This document shows positions 7,909-16,945 of a stretch of 64,000 bases of DNA, piece by piece; the stretch's first letter is position 1, and each line of letters begins with the position of its first letter. The DNA is from Rhodovulum marinum (GTDB lineage: Bacteria > Pseudomonadota > Alphaproteobacteria > Rhodobacterales > Rhodobacteraceae): assembly GCF_004343075.1 (NCBI RefSeq), contig NZ_SLXP01000007.1, forward strand, positions 124,001 to 188,000. The letters run 5' to 3'. A model generated the notes under the pieces. It had not been told where the DNA came from, searched no databases, and worked only from the letters and a program-made list of their open reading frames with translations. Position numbers and translations under genes: made by a program.

Positions 7909-10029
7909 CTACTCGGCGCGTTCGGGGTCTCGGTACCGTTCGATCTCGGCCACGTCGCTCTCTGCTTCAAGCGCGGTCATCACGGTATGCAGATGTTCGA
8001 CGTCGCGCAGGTCCACCTGAATCAGCAAACGGTAAAAATCCGGCTTCTTGTCGACGAATTCCATGTCGGAAATATTGGCCTTCTGCTCGCCGATCAGCGT
8101 GCAGATGCGCCCCAGAACGCCCGCGTCGTTGCGGATGGTGATATACAGGCCGACACTGTGTACCGCCGGGTGCTTGCCCGAATGCCAGTGCAGGTCGACC
8201 CAGCGGTCGGGCTGGTCCTCGAACTTTTCCAGCCGCGGGCAGTCGATGGCATGCACCACAACGCCGCGCCCGCGCCAGGTGATGCCCACGATCCGCTCGC
8301 CCGGGACCGGCTGGCAGCAGGGCGCGCGGGCAAAGGTTTCATCGGGCGACAGGCCCACCACCGCGCGGGACGCGTCGATCTCGTCCCCGCCCGAGATCGC
8401 CAGGTCGGGATACAGCGCCTCGACCACGTCCTGCGCGCGCAGCTCGGCCGAGCCCAGCCGCGCCAGCAACTCGGCCGCGCTGTGCAGCCCGAAACTGCGC
8501 GCCGCGGTCCGCAACGCCTTGTCCGTCGATTTCTTGCCGACATGCTCGAACGCGACGCGCGCCAGTTCCCGGCCCAGCTTGATATAGCGTTCCCGGTCTT
8601 CCTCGCGCAGCGACTTGCGGATCGCGGCCTTGGCCCGGCCGGTCACCACGATATCGATCCAGGTGGCCTGCGGGCGCTGGCCTTCGGCGGTGATGATCTC
8701 GACCGACTGCCCGTTCTTCAGCCGGGTCCACAGCGGCACACGGATGCCGTCGACCTTGGCCCCCACGCAGCTGTCGCCGATCCGGGTGTGGATCGCATAG
8801 GCGTAATCAAGGGGCGTCGCGCCGCGGGGCAACTTGACCACGTCGCCCTTGGGCGAAAAGCAGAACACCTGGTCGGTGTACATCTCCAGCTTGACGTGTT
8901 CGAGGAACTCGTCGTGGTCCTCGGCATTCTCGAACCGTTCCGTCAGCGAGGCCAGCCACTTCGCCGGGTCAACGGCGAACGGGTTCTCGGCCCGCACCCC
9001 GTCGCGATAGGACCAGTGCGCGGCCACGCCGCTTTCGGCCACCTCGTGCATCTCGCGGGTGCGGATCTGCACCTCGACCCGCTTGCCGTCGCGCCCCGAC
9101 ACCGTGGTCTGGATCGACCGGTAGCCGTTCGATTTCGGCTGGCTGATGTAATCCTTGAACCGCCCCGGCACCGCCCGCCAGCGCTGGTGGATCGCCCCCA
9201 GCACCCGGTAGCAATCGCCCTCGGACCCGGTGATGACCCGGAACCCGTAGATGTCCGACAGCCGGGAAAAGCCCTGGTCCTTCTCCTCCATCTTGCGCCA
9301 GATCGAATAGGGTTTCTTGGCGCGGCCGAACACCTCGGCCTCGATCCCCTCGCGGTCCAGTTCCTTGCGGATGTCCTGGGTGATCTGCTGGATCACGTCG
9401 CCGGTTTCGCGCTGCAACGTGATGAACCGGCGCATGATCGAGTTGCGCGCCTCGGGATTCAGCACCCGGAACGCCAGGTCCTCCAGCTCCTCGCGCATCC
9501 ACTGCATGCCCATCCGGCCCGCCAGCGGCGCGAAGATGTCCATCGTCTCGTGGCTCTTGCGCACCTGCTTTTCATGCGGCAGCGACTTGATCGTGCGCAT
9601 GTTGTGCAACCGGTCGGCCAACTTGACCAGGATCACCCGCAGGTCCTTGGACATCGCCATGAACAGCTTGCGGAAATTCTCGGCCTGCTTGGTCTCGGAC
9701 GAGGACAGCTGCAGGTTGGTCAGCTTGGTCACGCCGTCCACCAGTTCCGCCACCTCGTTGCCGAACAGCCGCTCGACCTCGCGGTAGGTGGATTTCGTGT
9801 CCTCGATCGTGTCGTGCAACAGCGCCGTCACGATCGTCGCGTCGTCCAGCCGCTGTTCGGTCAGGATCGCGGCGACCGCGACGGGATGGGTGAAATATTC
9901 CTCGCCCGACCGGCGCAACTGGCCGGCATGCATCTCGCGCCCATAGGCATAGGCGCGGCGGATCAGGTCTGCATCTGTCCTGGGGTTGTAGTTGCGGACC
10001 AGCGAGATCAGGTCTTCGACGTCGATCAT
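7909..10029 (-). CDS. Bifunctional (p)ppGpp synthetase/hydrolase (Rel/SpoT type)
   Basis: A 706-residue RSH protein. The N-terminal HD hydrolase is intact (H48, HDTIED at 72-77, D139 in LVKLADRLHN). The synthetase domain has YGFRVI (261-266) and RFKD (290-293), the motif that marks bifunctional enzymes rather than monofunctional RelA, followed by QPKSNGYRSIQT. A TGS domain (TDQVFCFSPKGDVVKLPRG) and a C-terminal ACT domain (from about 630) follow. As the only RSH gene visible, it probably makes and degrades the alarmone in response to amino acid or fatty acid stress. It follows rpoZ on the same strand. Confidence 0.96.
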   Translation of the reverse strand: MIDVEDLISLVRNYNPRTDADLIRRAYAYGREMHAGQLRRSGEEYFTHPVAVAAILTEQRLDDATIVTALLHDTIEDTKSTYREVERLFGNEVAELVDGVTKLTNLQLSSSETKQAENFRKLFMAMSKDLRVILVKLADRLHNMRTIKSLPHEKQVRKSHETMDIFAPLAGRMGMQWMREELEDLAFRVLNPEARNSIMRRFITLQRETGDVIQQITQDIRKELDREGIEAEVFGRAKKPYSIWRKMEEKDQGFSRLSDIYGFRVITGSEGDCYRVLGAIHQRWRAVPGRFKDYISQPKSNGYRSIQTTVSGRDGKRVEVQIRTREMHEVAESGVAAHWSYRDGVRAENPFAVDPAKWLASLTERFENAEDHDEFLEHVKLEMYTDQVFCFSPKGDVVKLPRGATPLDYAYAIHTRIGDSCVGAKVDGIRVPLWTRLKNGQSVEIITAEGQRPQATWIDIVVTGRAKAAIRKSLREEDRERYIKLGRELARVAFEHVGKKSTDKALRTAARSFGLHSAAELLARLGSAELRAQDVVEALYPDLAISGGDEIDASRAVVGLSPDETFARAPCCQPVPGERIVGITWRGRGVVVHAIDCPRLEKFEDQPDRWVDLHWHSGKHPAVHSVGLYITIRNDAGVLGRICTLIGEQKANISDMEFVDKKPDFYRLLIQVDLRDVEHLHTVMTALEAESDVAEIERYRDPERAE

Positions 10030-10093
10030 GCGGCCGCAAGCCTTAGGTGGGGGCGCGGGCCGGCCGATCGTGTCGCGCGCGCGCCCCGTGGGG

Positions 10094-10456
10094 TTATTTC
10101 TGGGACTGCGCTTCCATCAGGGCACGCAGCAGCTTTTCCTCGGACATGTCGTCCTCGCTCGGGCGGTCCGGTTCGGCAACGCCGCCGCCCATCAGCAGCG
10201 CCATGGAATCCTCTTCCGGCTCGTCGACCTCGATCTGGGTCTGGTTGGCCTCGATCATCCGCTCGCGCAGGTCGTCGGCCGACTGGGTTTCCTCGGCGAT
10301 CTCACGCAGCGCGACCACCGGGTTCTTGTCGTTGTCGCGGTCGATGGTCAGCGACCCGCCCGCGGCGATCTCGCGTGCCCGGTGAGAGGCAAGCAGCACC
10401 AGCTCGAACCGGTTCGGAACCTTGTCAACGCAATCTTCTACCGTCACGCGGGCCAT
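10094..10456 (-). CDS. rpoZ: RNA polymerase omega subunit
   Basis: A 120-residue omega subunit starting [20 protein letters not shown], with the conserved [13 protein letters not shown] segment. It binds the beta' subunit and helps assemble RNA polymerase; in many bacteria it forms part of the (p)ppGpp binding site. It directly precedes rel on the same strand, which fits that link. GGAGAGCG precedes the ATG. The long acidic C-terminal tail ([15 protein letters not shown]) is usual in alphaproteobacteria. Confidence 0.96.
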   Translation of the reverse strand: MARVTVEDCVDKVPNRFELVLLASHRAREIAAGGSLTIDRDNDKNPVVALREIAEETQSADDLRERMIEANQTQIEVDEPEEDSMALLMGGGVAEPDRPSEDDMSEEKLLRALMEAQSQK

Positions 10457-10492
10457 GGCGCTCTCCGATCCTAGGGAGGTTGAACCGCCTTT

Positions 10493-11131
10493 CTATTGGG
10501 TCTCAAAGGCCTTGACAAGGGCGGAAAGCCCCGACCAAGGCCCCGAAACCGGGGAAATCGCGGCCTTTTCGGCCTCGGGCAGCGCCGCCAGCATCTCGGC
10601 CACGCTCTGCCAGAGAATCGGGTGGCGCCAGTCCGGCGCGATCTCGGCCAGCGGCACCAGCACGAAGGCCCGGTCCTGCAACCGGGGGTGCGGCAGGATC
10701 AACTCGCCCGGCGCGTCCCTGGCCTGTGCCTCGGGCGGCAGGTCGCGCCAGCGGGTCTGGGTCGCCGCATCGGGCAGCACCAGGTTCCCCATCGCCACCA
10801 GGTCCAGGTCCAGCGTGCGCGCCGCCCAGCGCGCCCCGCGCTCGCGCCCAAAGGCCGCCTCGACCGCGTGCAGCCGTTCCAGCACCGCCTCGGGCGGCAG
10901 CGCGGTTTCGATCTCGGCCGCCGCGTTGACGAAGTCGGGACCGGCGCCCGGCGGCCAGCAGGGGGTGCGGAAGAACCGGCTGATTCGCGTCACGCGAAGT
11001 GATTCGCAATCCAGCGATTCCAGCGCCGCGGCCAGCGTCCCGGACAGCGACCGGCCCCGGGCCGCGACATTCGACCCCAAGGCAACTTGTCCTTTTGGAC
11101 TGGTTTTTGCATAATTTAACGGTTGCGGCAT
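10493..11131 (-). CDS. folK: 2-Amino-4-hydroxy-6-hydroxymethyldihydropteridine diphosphokinase
   Basis: A 212-residue HPPK, which transfers pyrophosphate from ATP to 6-hydroxymethyl-7,8-dihydropterin in folate synthesis. Motifs are VALGSNV near the N-terminus, RFFRTPCWPP...DFVNAAAEI, and the signature R-x-x-A-R-T-L-D-L-D-L-V, with LPHPRLQDRAFVLVPL after it. The first 15 residues (MPQPLNYAKTSPKGQ) precede the usual beta strand and may include a misplaced start. It heads the folK-rpoZ-rel block and is divergent from the NYN gene. Confidence 0.95.
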   Translation of the reverse strand: MPQPLNYAKTSPKGQVALGSNVAARGRSLSGTLAAALESLDCESLRVTRISRFFRTPCWPPGAGPDFVNAAAEIETALPPEAVLERLHAVEAAFGRERGARWAARTLDLDLVAMGNLVLPDAATQTRWRDLPPEAQARDAPGELILPHPRLQDRAFVLVPLAEIAPDWRHPILWQSVAEMLAALPEAEKAAISPVSGPWSGLSALVKAFETQ

Positions 11132-11243
11132 TCGACTCGATCCTTAGATTTCGCGGACGGCCCGCAGCGCTTTGTATTTCAGTGCGCATTGTTCCAACCA
11201 CTCACGAACTTCCGTGTTGCGGGCACATTGAAAAGGAGCCCGA

Positions 11244-11822
11244 ATGTTTTACAGAGATGAACGCCTGGCGCTTTTCATCGACGGCTCGAACCTCTACGCG
11301 GCCGCCAAGGCGCTGGAGTTCGACATCGACTACAAACTCTTGCGGCAGGAATTCATGCGTCGTGGCAAGCTGTTGCGCGCATTCTATTACACCGCGCTGC
11401 TGGACAACGACGACTACTCGCCAATCCGCCCCCTTGTCGACTGGCTGAACTACAACGGCTTCACCATGGTGACGAAGCCGGCCAAGGAATACACCGACAG
11501 CCAGGGCCGCCGTAAGGTCAAGGGCAACATGGATATCGAACTGACGGTCGATGCCATGGAACTCGCCCCGCGGGTCGATCACATCGTGTTGTTCTCGGGC
11601 GATGGCGACTTCAAGCCGCTGGTCGAAAGCCTGCAACGCCAGGGCGTGCGCGTGTCGGTCGTCTCGACGATCCGCAGTTCGCCGCCGATGATCGCCGACG
11701 AGTTGCGCCGCCAGGCCGACAATTTCATCGAGCTCGACGAGCTGAAGGAAGTGATCGGTCGCCCCCCCCGCGAACCGCGCGAGCCGCGCGAAAACCGGGC
11801 CGAGGCGCAACAGGACGGATAG
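11244..11822 (+). CDS. NYN domain protein (LabA/DUF88 family)
   Basis: A 192-residue PIN-like NYN-domain protein. Acidic residues expected at the metal site are in LALFIDGSNLY (near 8-18), GNMDIELTVDA and LFSGDGDF; the fold runs to about residue 165, and the tail is Pro/Arg/Glu-rich (PPREPREPREN). Relatives are predicted or shown RNases involved in RNA turnover; LabA of cyanobacteria is a relative. AAAAGGAGC gives a strong ribosome site 6 bases before the ATG. It is divergent from folK across 112 bases. Confidence 0.9.
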   Translation: MFYRDERLALFIDGSNLYAAAKALEFDIDYKLLRQEFMRRGKLLRAFYYTALLDNDDYSPIRPLVDWLNYNGFTMVTKPAKEYTDSQGRRKVKGNMDIELTVDAMELAPRVDHIVLFSGDGDFKPLVESLQRQGVRVSVVSTIRSSPPMIADELRRQADNFIELDELKEVIGRPPREPREPRENRAEAQQDG

Positions 11823-11888
11823 GCGGGCGGGCCGCCCCTCCGGCCTGTCCTTGAAAACCGGGCCCGGCATCGCATCTGGTGAACCGCC

Positions 11889-12335
11889 ATGCCGGGCTCG
11901 ACCATCCTTCTGCAGCTTGCCACGCTTTTCGCCGCCGCCTTCGGCGCGGCCACCGTCCTGCCCTTCCAGTCCGAAGTCGTCTTCGTCGCGCTGCAACTGG
12001 CCGGCGACATCGCCCCCGTCTGGCTGGTGCTGGTGGCCAGCGTGGGCAACGTGCTGGGCGCGGTCGTGAATTACGTGCTGGGCCGCTGGGTCGAACATTT
12101 CCGCGGCCGGCGCTGGTTCCCCGTCTCGACCCGCCAGCTGGCCCGCGCCCAGCATTGGTATGCCCGCTGGGGCGTCTGGACTCTCTTGCTGTCCTGGGCG
12201 CCGCTGGGCGATGCCTTTACCGTGGTCGCGGGCATGATGCGCACGCCGGCCTGGCTGTTCCTGCTGCTGGTCACGCTCGCCAAGACCGGCCGCTATGCCG
12301 TGCTGGCCTGGGCCACCGCCGCCGCCGCGGGCTAG
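11889..12335 (+). CDS. YqaA family membrane protein (DedA/VTT-related)
   Basis: A 148-residue inner-membrane protein with about four hydrophobic segments. It has a family-typical LPFQSEVVFVAL motif, NVLGAVVNYVLGRW, and SWAPLGDAFTVVAGMMRTP near the third segment. YqaA proteins belong to the SNARE-associated/DedA-like group, some members of which move lipids across membranes; the substrate here is unknown. It lies 66 bases after the NYN gene. Confidence 0.88.
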   Translation: MPGSTILLQLATLFAAAFGAATVLPFQSEVVFVALQLAGDIAPVWLVLVASVGNVLGAVVNYVLGRWVEHFRGRRWFPVSTRQLARAQHWYARWGVWTLLLSWAPLGDAFTVVAGMMRTPAWLFLLLVTLAKTGRYAVLAWATAAAAG

Positions 12336-12437
12336 GCCGCGCCCCACCTGCGGCGATTTATGGTCCCGCGCGGCCCGCCCCGGGGCTGGACGCGAAACGC
12401 CCATGGGTTTACCTCTTGGGACGACAGGAGAAACGCC

Positions 12438-13388
12438 ATGACCAAGCCCCCGCTGACCCTTTACCTGGCCGCGCCGCGCGGCTTTTGCGCCGGTGTCGAC
12501 CGCGCGATCAAGATCGTCGAGATGGCCTTGGAGAAATGGGGCCCGCCGGTCTATGTCCGCCACGAGATCGTGCACAACAAGTTCGTCGTCGACGGGCTGC
12601 GCGAAAAGGGCGCCGTGTTCGTCGAGGAACTGGACGAATGCCCGGTCGACCGCCCGGTGATCTTTTCCGCCCACGGCGTGCCGAAATCCGTGCCCGAAGA
12701 GGCGAAGCGGCGCGAGATGATCTATGTCGACGCGACCTGCCCGCTGGTCTCCAAGGTGCATCTCGAGGCCGCGCGCCACCACGAGAACGGCAAGCAGATC
12801 GTGATGATCGGACATCGCGGCCACCCCGAGACGATCGGCACCATGGGCCAGCTGCCCGAGGGCGAGGTGCTGCTGATCGAGACCGCCGAAGAGGTCGCCG
12901 GGCTGACCCCGCGCGACCCCGACCAGCTGGCCTATATCACCCAGACCACCCTGTCGATCGACGACACCGCGGGCGTGGTCAAGGCGCTTGAGGCACGGTT
13001 CCCCAATATCGAGGGCCCCCACAAGGAAGACATCTGCTACGCCACCACCAACCGCCAGGGCGCGGTCAAGGCGCTGGCACCCAAGGTGCAGGCGATCCTG
13101 GTGATCGGCGCGCCGAACTCGTCGAACTCGCGCCGCCTGGTCGAGGTGGGCGCCGCGGCGGGCTGCCAGTATTCGCAACTCGTCCAGCGCGCCACCGATA
13201 TCGACTGGCGCGCGCTCGAAGGTTGTTCCGCCGTGGGCCTGACCGCGGGCGCCTCGGCCCCCGACGTGCTGGTCGACGAGGTGGTGCAGGCCTTTGCCGA
13301 CCGGTTCGACCTGACCGTCGAACCCGTCGTCACCGCCACCGAAAGCATCGAGTTCCGCCTGCCCCGCATCGTGCGCGAACCGGCATAA
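12438..13388 (+). CDS. ispH: 4-Hydroxy-3-methylbut-2-enyl diphosphate reductase
   Basis: A 316-residue IspH, the last enzyme of the MEP isoprenoid pathway, making IPP and DMAPP. The three cysteines that hold the iron-sulfur cluster are C17 (PRGFCAGV), C101 (DATCPLV) and C199 ([11 protein letters not shown]); the catalytic Glu lies in the H-P-E-T-I-G segment. ACAGGAGAAACGCC precedes the ATG at 12438, which gives the family's usual N-terminus. It is complete and starts a plus-strand run through the DUF3429 gene and the methyltransferase. Confidence 0.97.
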   Translation: MTKPPLTLYLAAPRGFCAGVDRAIKIVEMALEKWGPPVYVRHEIVHNKFVVDGLREKGAVFVEELDECPVDRPVIFSAHGVPKSVPEEAKRREMIYVDATCPLVSKVHLEAARHHENGKQIVMIGHRGHPETIGTMGQLPEGEVLLIETAEEVAGLTPRDPDQLAYITQTTLSIDDTAGVVKALEARFPNIEGPHKEDICYATTNRQGAVKALAPKVQAILVIGAPNSSNSRRLVEVGAAAGCQYSQLVQRATDIDWRALEGCSAVGLTAGASAPDVLVDEVVQAFADRFDLTVEPVVTATESIEFRLPRIVREPA

Positions 13389-13436
13389 GGGGCGCAGGCC
13401 TGCCCGGGCCCGCCGCATGAAGGATTCGGAGTGACC

Positions 13437-13886
13437 ATGAAACAGGTGCCGCTGTCCGCCCTGGTGTTGGGGCTTGCCGGGCTGATCCCGTTCCTCTGGG
13501 GCGCGGGCACGGTGCTGGCGCCCGGGCTTTACGATTTCGCGCTGGCCAACCTGGGCCCGCGCTTCATGGGCATCTACGTGCTGAACTTCTACGGCACGAT
13601 CATCCTGGCCTTCATGTCCGGCGTGCTCTGGGGATTCGCCACCAAGGCCGAAGGGGCGCGGGCCGGCATCGCCTTCACGCTGTCGGTGATCCCCGCGCTC
13701 TGGGCGTTCTTCATGGTGGGCGGCGGGCCCGAGGGCTCGATCATCGCGCTGATCGCGGGTTATGCCGGGCTTTTGCTGTTGGACGCCTTCTTCTGGAAGA
13801 TCAACCTGGCGCCCAAATGGTGGATGGGGCTGCGCATCCCGCTGACCGCCGTGGTCGTCCTCTGCCTCGCCGTGCCGCTGCTGTGA
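13437..13886 (+). CDS. DUF3429 family membrane protein
   Basis: A 149-residue protein with about five membrane helices: PLSALVLGLAGLIPFLWG, MGIYVLNFYGTIILAFMSG (with the family's F-Y-G-x-I-I-L-A-F-x-S-G motif), GIAFTLSVIPALWAFFMV, ALIAGYAGLLLLDAF and a C-terminal segment. I chose ATG at 13437, 6 bases after GGAG, over a GTG two codons earlier. The stop overlaps the next gene as GTGA, so translation is coupled. Function unknown. Confidence 0.85.
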   Translation: MKQVPLSALVLGLAGLIPFLWGAGTVLAPGLYDFALANLGPRFMGIYVLNFYGTIILAFMSGVLWGFATKAEGARAGIAFTLSVIPALWAFFMVGGGPEGSIIALIAGYAGLLLLDAFFWKINLAPKWWMGLRIPLTAVVVLCLAVPLL

Positions 13887-14482
13887 CCGGGCCCGACGCA
13901 GAAACGCTCGCGGTCTATTCCGCCCGCGCCAGCGACTATTCCGAGATCCATCACGGCGACGTGGCGCAGTCGGTGCTGACCGCCTTCATCGGCGCACTGC
14001 CGCCGGGCGGGGCGGCGCTGGACCTCGGCTGCGGGCCGGGCTGGGGCGCGGCGGCGATGCGCGACGCGGGGCTGTCCGTCACCGCGATGGACGCCTGCCC
14101 CGAGATGGCCCGGGTCGCCCGCGACCGCTATGGGCTGACCGTGCAGGTCGGAAGTTTCGACGACCTCGATTTCCGGGCCGCCTTCGACGGGGTCTGGGCC
14201 AGCTTCTGCCTGTTGCACGCGCCCCGCGCCGCCCTGCCCCGGCACCTGTCTGCGATCCACTGCGCCCTCAGGCCCGGCGGGCGGGTCATGGTGGCGATGA
14301 AACTGGGCACGGGCGAGGCGCGCGACAGCATCGGTCGGCTTTACACCTATGTCACCCGCGACGAACTTCGTGGGCTTCTGGGCGCCGCGGGCTTCGCCCC
14401 CGAGGCCGAGGTGACCGAACCCTCGGTCGGCTTCGACGGCACCCCCTGCGACGTGATCTTCCTGACCGCCCGGCGCGATTGA
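13883..14482 (+). CDS. SAM-dependent methyltransferase (class I)
   Basis: A 199-residue class I methyltransferase read from GTG 13883, which overlaps the DUF3429 stop (GTGA). Motif I is LDLGCGPGWGAAAM, with an acidic post-motif (VTAMDACPEM), then GVWASFCLLHAPRAALP and LRPGGRVMVAMKLG, like UbiE/BioC-type Methyltransf_11 domains. It acts in the cytosol; the substrate cannot be told from the sequence. Coupling to a membrane protein of unknown function does not narrow it. Confidence 0.85.
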   Translation: MTGPDAETLAVYSARASDYSEIHHGDVAQSVLTAFIGALPPGGAALDLGCGPGWGAAAMRDAGLSVTAMDACPEMARVARDRYGLTVQVGSFDDLDFRAAFDGVWASFCLLHAPRAALPRHLSAIHCALRPGGRVMVAMKLGTGEARDSIGRLYTYVTRDELRGLLGAAGFAPEAEVTEPSVGFDGTPCDVIFLTARRD

Positions 14483-14533
14483 CGCCCCCGCCCGCGCCCC
14501 CTAAACCCGCGCGGGCCAAGAGACGGAGCGACC

Positions 14534-14986
14534 ATGGCCGAGCTTTTCGCCTATACAGACGGCGCCTGCAGCGGAAACCCCGGCCCGGGCGGCTGGGGCG
14601 TGCTGTTGCAGGCGAAAGAGGGCGAAACGGTCGTCAAGGAGCGCACCCTCTCGGGCGGCGAGGCCACGACCACCAACAACCGGATGGAACTCCTGGCCGC
14701 GATCAACGCGCTGGAAAGCCTGACGCGCCCCACCGCCATCACCATCGTCACCGACAGCGCCTATGTGAAGAACGGCGTCACCGGCTGGATCCATGGCTGG
14801 AAGCGGAACGGCTGGAAGACGGCGGCGAAAAAGCCGGTGAAGAACGTGGAACTGTGGCAGCGGCTGGACGACGCGCAGGCCCGCCACCAGGTGCGCTGGG
14901 AATGGGTCAAGGGCCATGCCGGCCACCCCGAGAACGAACGCGCGGACGAGCTGGCGCGGGCGGGCATGGCGCCCTACAAGCCCTGA
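14534..14986 (+). CDS. rnhA: Ribonuclease HI
   Basis: A 150-residue RNase HI that cleaves the RNA strand of RNA-DNA hybrids. The catalytic acids are D9 ([16 protein letters not shown]), E52 (NNRMELLAA), D74 (VTDSAYV) and D138 (NERADELAR); the basic handle [15 protein letters not shown] is present. Length is normal and it is complete. It is convergent with the dehydratase gene downstream; a tail-only repeat lies between. Confidence 0.97.
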   Translation: MAELFAYTDGACSGNPGPGGWGVLLQAKEGETVVKERTLSGGEATTTNNRMELLAAINALESLTRPTAITIVTDSAYVKNGVTGWIHGWKRNGWKTAAKKPVKNVELWQRLDDAQARHQVRWEWVKGHAGHPENERADELARAGMAPYKP

Positions 14987-15014
14987 GCGGCGCGCGGGCG
15001 GCCCCTGCGGGATT

Positions 15015-15037
15015 TGAGTATTTGCGCCAAGAAAAAG
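15015..15037 (+). repeat. Tail-only copy of the dispersed intergenic repeat
   Basis: GAGTATTTGCGCCAAGAAAA here is the reverse-oriented equivalent of the tail at 35064-35086 (CTTTTTCTTGGCGAAAATAC). It occupies the 52-base gap between convergent rnhA and the dehydratase gene. The GC-rich hairpins are absent. Confidence 0.65.
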
Positions 15038-15038
15038 A

Positions 15039-15845
15039 TCAGGCGTGGATCGCCTCGGCCGACATGCAAAGCCGGTTGCCGGGGCCCTCGATCCAGTAGC
15101 TTTCGCCCTTGCGGCAAAGCCAGGCCGGTTCGGTGTCCATCAGGGGCGCATGGGCGCGGAAGGCAAAGGCGCGCAGCGGCGCGCGCGCCTCGGCGGTCAG
15201 CATCATGACTTGCGCCAGAAGCGGCCCGTGGACCACCAGCCCGCCATAGCCCTCGACCCGCTGGGCATAGTCGCGGTCGTAGTGGATGCGGTGCCCGTTG
15301 AAGGTCAGCGCCGAGTAGCGAAAGAGCAGCGTGGTCGGGAACGCCAGCGCGTCGCGGTCCTCGGCGTCGTCCGGGGCCTCGGGCGGGGCGGGGCGGGGCG
15401 CGGCGGGGTGGGGATCCTCGCGATAGACCAGGTCCTGGTGTTCGCTGACCCTCAGCACCCCGCTTTGCACGATGTCGTGGCGCAGCGTGACGAAGGCCAG
15501 CGGCCCGCTGCGCCCGGATTTTTCCTCGACCTTTACGAGGGTGGTCGTCTTTTCGGCGGGGATTCCCAGCCGGAGCGACCCGTAGAAGGTCAACCGCCCC
15601 CCCGCCCACATCCGGCGCGGCAGGCCGAGATCGGGGATGAAATCGCCGACCCGGGGGTGTCCGTCGCGGCCCAGCGCGCCGGGCGGGCGCGCGTCCCAGA
15701 AATAGACCTGGTGAAAGAAGGGCGGCAGCACCGCATGCCCCCGCAGCGGCGGGCCGCCCAGGTCCAGCGCCGCCTGCAGCGCGGCGGCGCGCGGCGGATC
15801 CATCGCGTCGCGAAGGATTTGCGTCGGGGCGGCGGGCTCGTCCAT
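15039..15845 (-). CDS. FAS1-like/MaoC dehydratase domain protein
   Basis: A 268-residue protein of the hot-dog hydratase type. The N-terminal half resembles the FAS1-like dehydratase domain of HTD2/mesaconyl-C4-CoA hydratase proteins (PLRGHAVLPPFFHQVYFWDARPP and RMWAGGRLTFY). The C-terminal half carries a typical FRYSALTFNGHRIHYDRDYA helix with the likely Asn-His pair, then VVHGPLLAQVMM. Probable activity is hydration or dehydration of an acyl-CoA; the substrate is unknown. The ATG at 15845 is the family-like start. It is divergent from the VOC gene. Confidence 0.8.
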   Translation of the reverse strand: MDEPAAPTQILRDAMDPPRAAALQAALDLGGPPLRGHAVLPPFFHQVYFWDARPPGALGRDGHPRVGDFIPDLGLPRRMWAGGRLTFYGSLRLGIPAEKTTTLVKVEEKSGRSGPLAFVTLRHDIVQSGVLRVSEHQDLVYREDPHPAAPRPAPPEAPDDAEDRDALAFPTTLLFRYSALTFNGHRIHYDRDYAQRVEGYGGLVVHGPLLAQVMMLTAEARAPLRAFAFRAHAPLMDTEPAWLCRKGESYWIEGPGNRLCMSAEAIHA

Positions 15846-15886
15846 GGTCGGCACGCTAGCCGCAGCCGCAGGGGGGCGCAACACGC

Positions 15887-16288
15887 ATGGCACCGCAAGT
15901 TTCCGCACTCGACCACCTGGTCCTGACCGTCTCCGATCCCGAGGCGAGCGTGGCGTTCTATACCCGTGTGCTGGGGATGCGCGCGGAACGGTTCCTGCCC
16001 GCCGATGGCACCACCCGGACCGCCCTGCTGTTCGGCGCGCAGAAGATCAACCTGCATGTCGCGGGCAGCGAGTTCGCGCCGCACGCCCGCGCGCCGCGCC
16101 CCGGCAGCGCGGACCTCTGTTTCCTCAGCCCCGCGCCGCTCTCGGACTGGCGGGCGCATCTGGGGGCGCTGGGCGTCGCGGTCGAGGAAGGCCCCGTGCC
16201 CCGCACCGGCGCCACCGGGCCGATCCTGTCGATCTACGTCCGCGACCCGGACGGCAACCTGATCGAGATCGCCAATCCTGCCCCCTAG
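15887..16288 (+). CDS. VOC family (glyoxalase-like) protein
   Basis: A 133-residue protein with two beta-alpha-beta-beta-beta modules: VSALDHLVLTVSDPEASVAFYTRVLG (H10 a metal-ligand candidate) and LSIYVRDPDGNLIEIANP (E near 129). Relatives include glyoxalase I, fosfomycin-resistance enzymes and dioxygenases; the sequence alone does not decide. Its stop overlaps the stop of the convergent FMN reductase by 4 bases (CTAG). Confidence 0.85.
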   Translation: MAPQVSALDHLVLTVSDPEASVAFYTRVLGMRAERFLPADGTTRTALLFGAQKINLHVAGSEFAPHARAPRPGSADLCFLSPAPLSDWRAHLGALGVAVEEGPVPRTGATGPILSIYVRDPDGNLIEIANPAP

Positions 16289-16827
16289 CGTCCGATCTCG
16301 GCCTTCAGCGCCGCCATCAACTCCTCCAGCAGCTTCTGCCCGACCTCGTTGGTCAGCCGCCCCTCCGCGTCGAATTGCTGGCTGGCGTTGCCCACCATCA
16401 CCTCGGGCCCCTGCAACAGGCGCGGGCGGAACGCCACCAGGCAATGGCGCAGCGCGAATTGCGTGCGCGGCCCGCCCGCGGCCCCCGCCGCCGCCGACAG
16501 GATCGCCACCGGCTTGTCCGCCCAGGGGGTGCCCTTGGTTCGGCTGACCCAGTCCAGCGCGTTCTTCAGCACGCCCGAGATCGACTTGTTGTATTCCGGC
16601 CCCGCGATCACCACCGCATCCGCCGCCGCGATCTGGTCGGCCAGCCGCTGCACCTCGGGCGGGATGCCCTGCGTGGCCTCGATGTCGCCGTCATAGAGCG
16701 GCAGCCGCAGATCCGCCTCGGTGAACGCCTCGGGGTCGAAGATCCGCGCCGCCTCGCGCATCAGCTTGGTGTTGAAGGACTCCCGCCGCAGCGACCCCGA
16801 AATCCCCAAAAGCCTGTGTTTGGCCAT
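16285..16827 (-). CDS. NADPH-dependent FMN reductase
   Basis: A 180-residue flavodoxin-fold reductase starting MAKHRLLGISGSLRRESFNTKL; the GISGSLRxxS loop binds FMN phosphate and PEYNKSISGVLKNALDW is the second signature. Relatives (ArsH, ChrR/YieF, azoreductase types) reduce quinones, chromate or azo dyes with NAD(P)H. The ATG at 16827 begins directly at the first beta strand. It is divergent from the ThDP enzyme gene. Confidence 0.9.
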   Translation of the reverse strand: MAKHRLLGISGSLRRESFNTKLMREAARIFDPEAFTEADLRLPLYDGDIEATQGIPPEVQRLADQIAAADAVVIAGPEYNKSISGVLKNALDWVSRTKGTPWADKPVAILSAAAGAAGGPRTQFALRHCLVAFRPRLLQGPEVMVGNASQQFDAEGRLTNEVGQKLLEELMAALKAEIGR

Positions 16828-16945
16828 GCCGTCCCTCCGTTCCCATGTCACCCCAAAGCTAACCCGCCCGCGCGGCAGAGCAACCGGCTTGCCCCTGCCG
16901 CGGGCTTGACGCAGGGTGCGCGGCAAACGGAACGGAGGGTGGAAC

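Noticed and set aside
7891-10515. Very long plus-strand open frame (874 codons) antisense to rel
   Set aside because: High GC suppresses stop codons; the translation is Arg/His/Pro-rich without domain motifs, while the opposite frame is a complete RSH protein.
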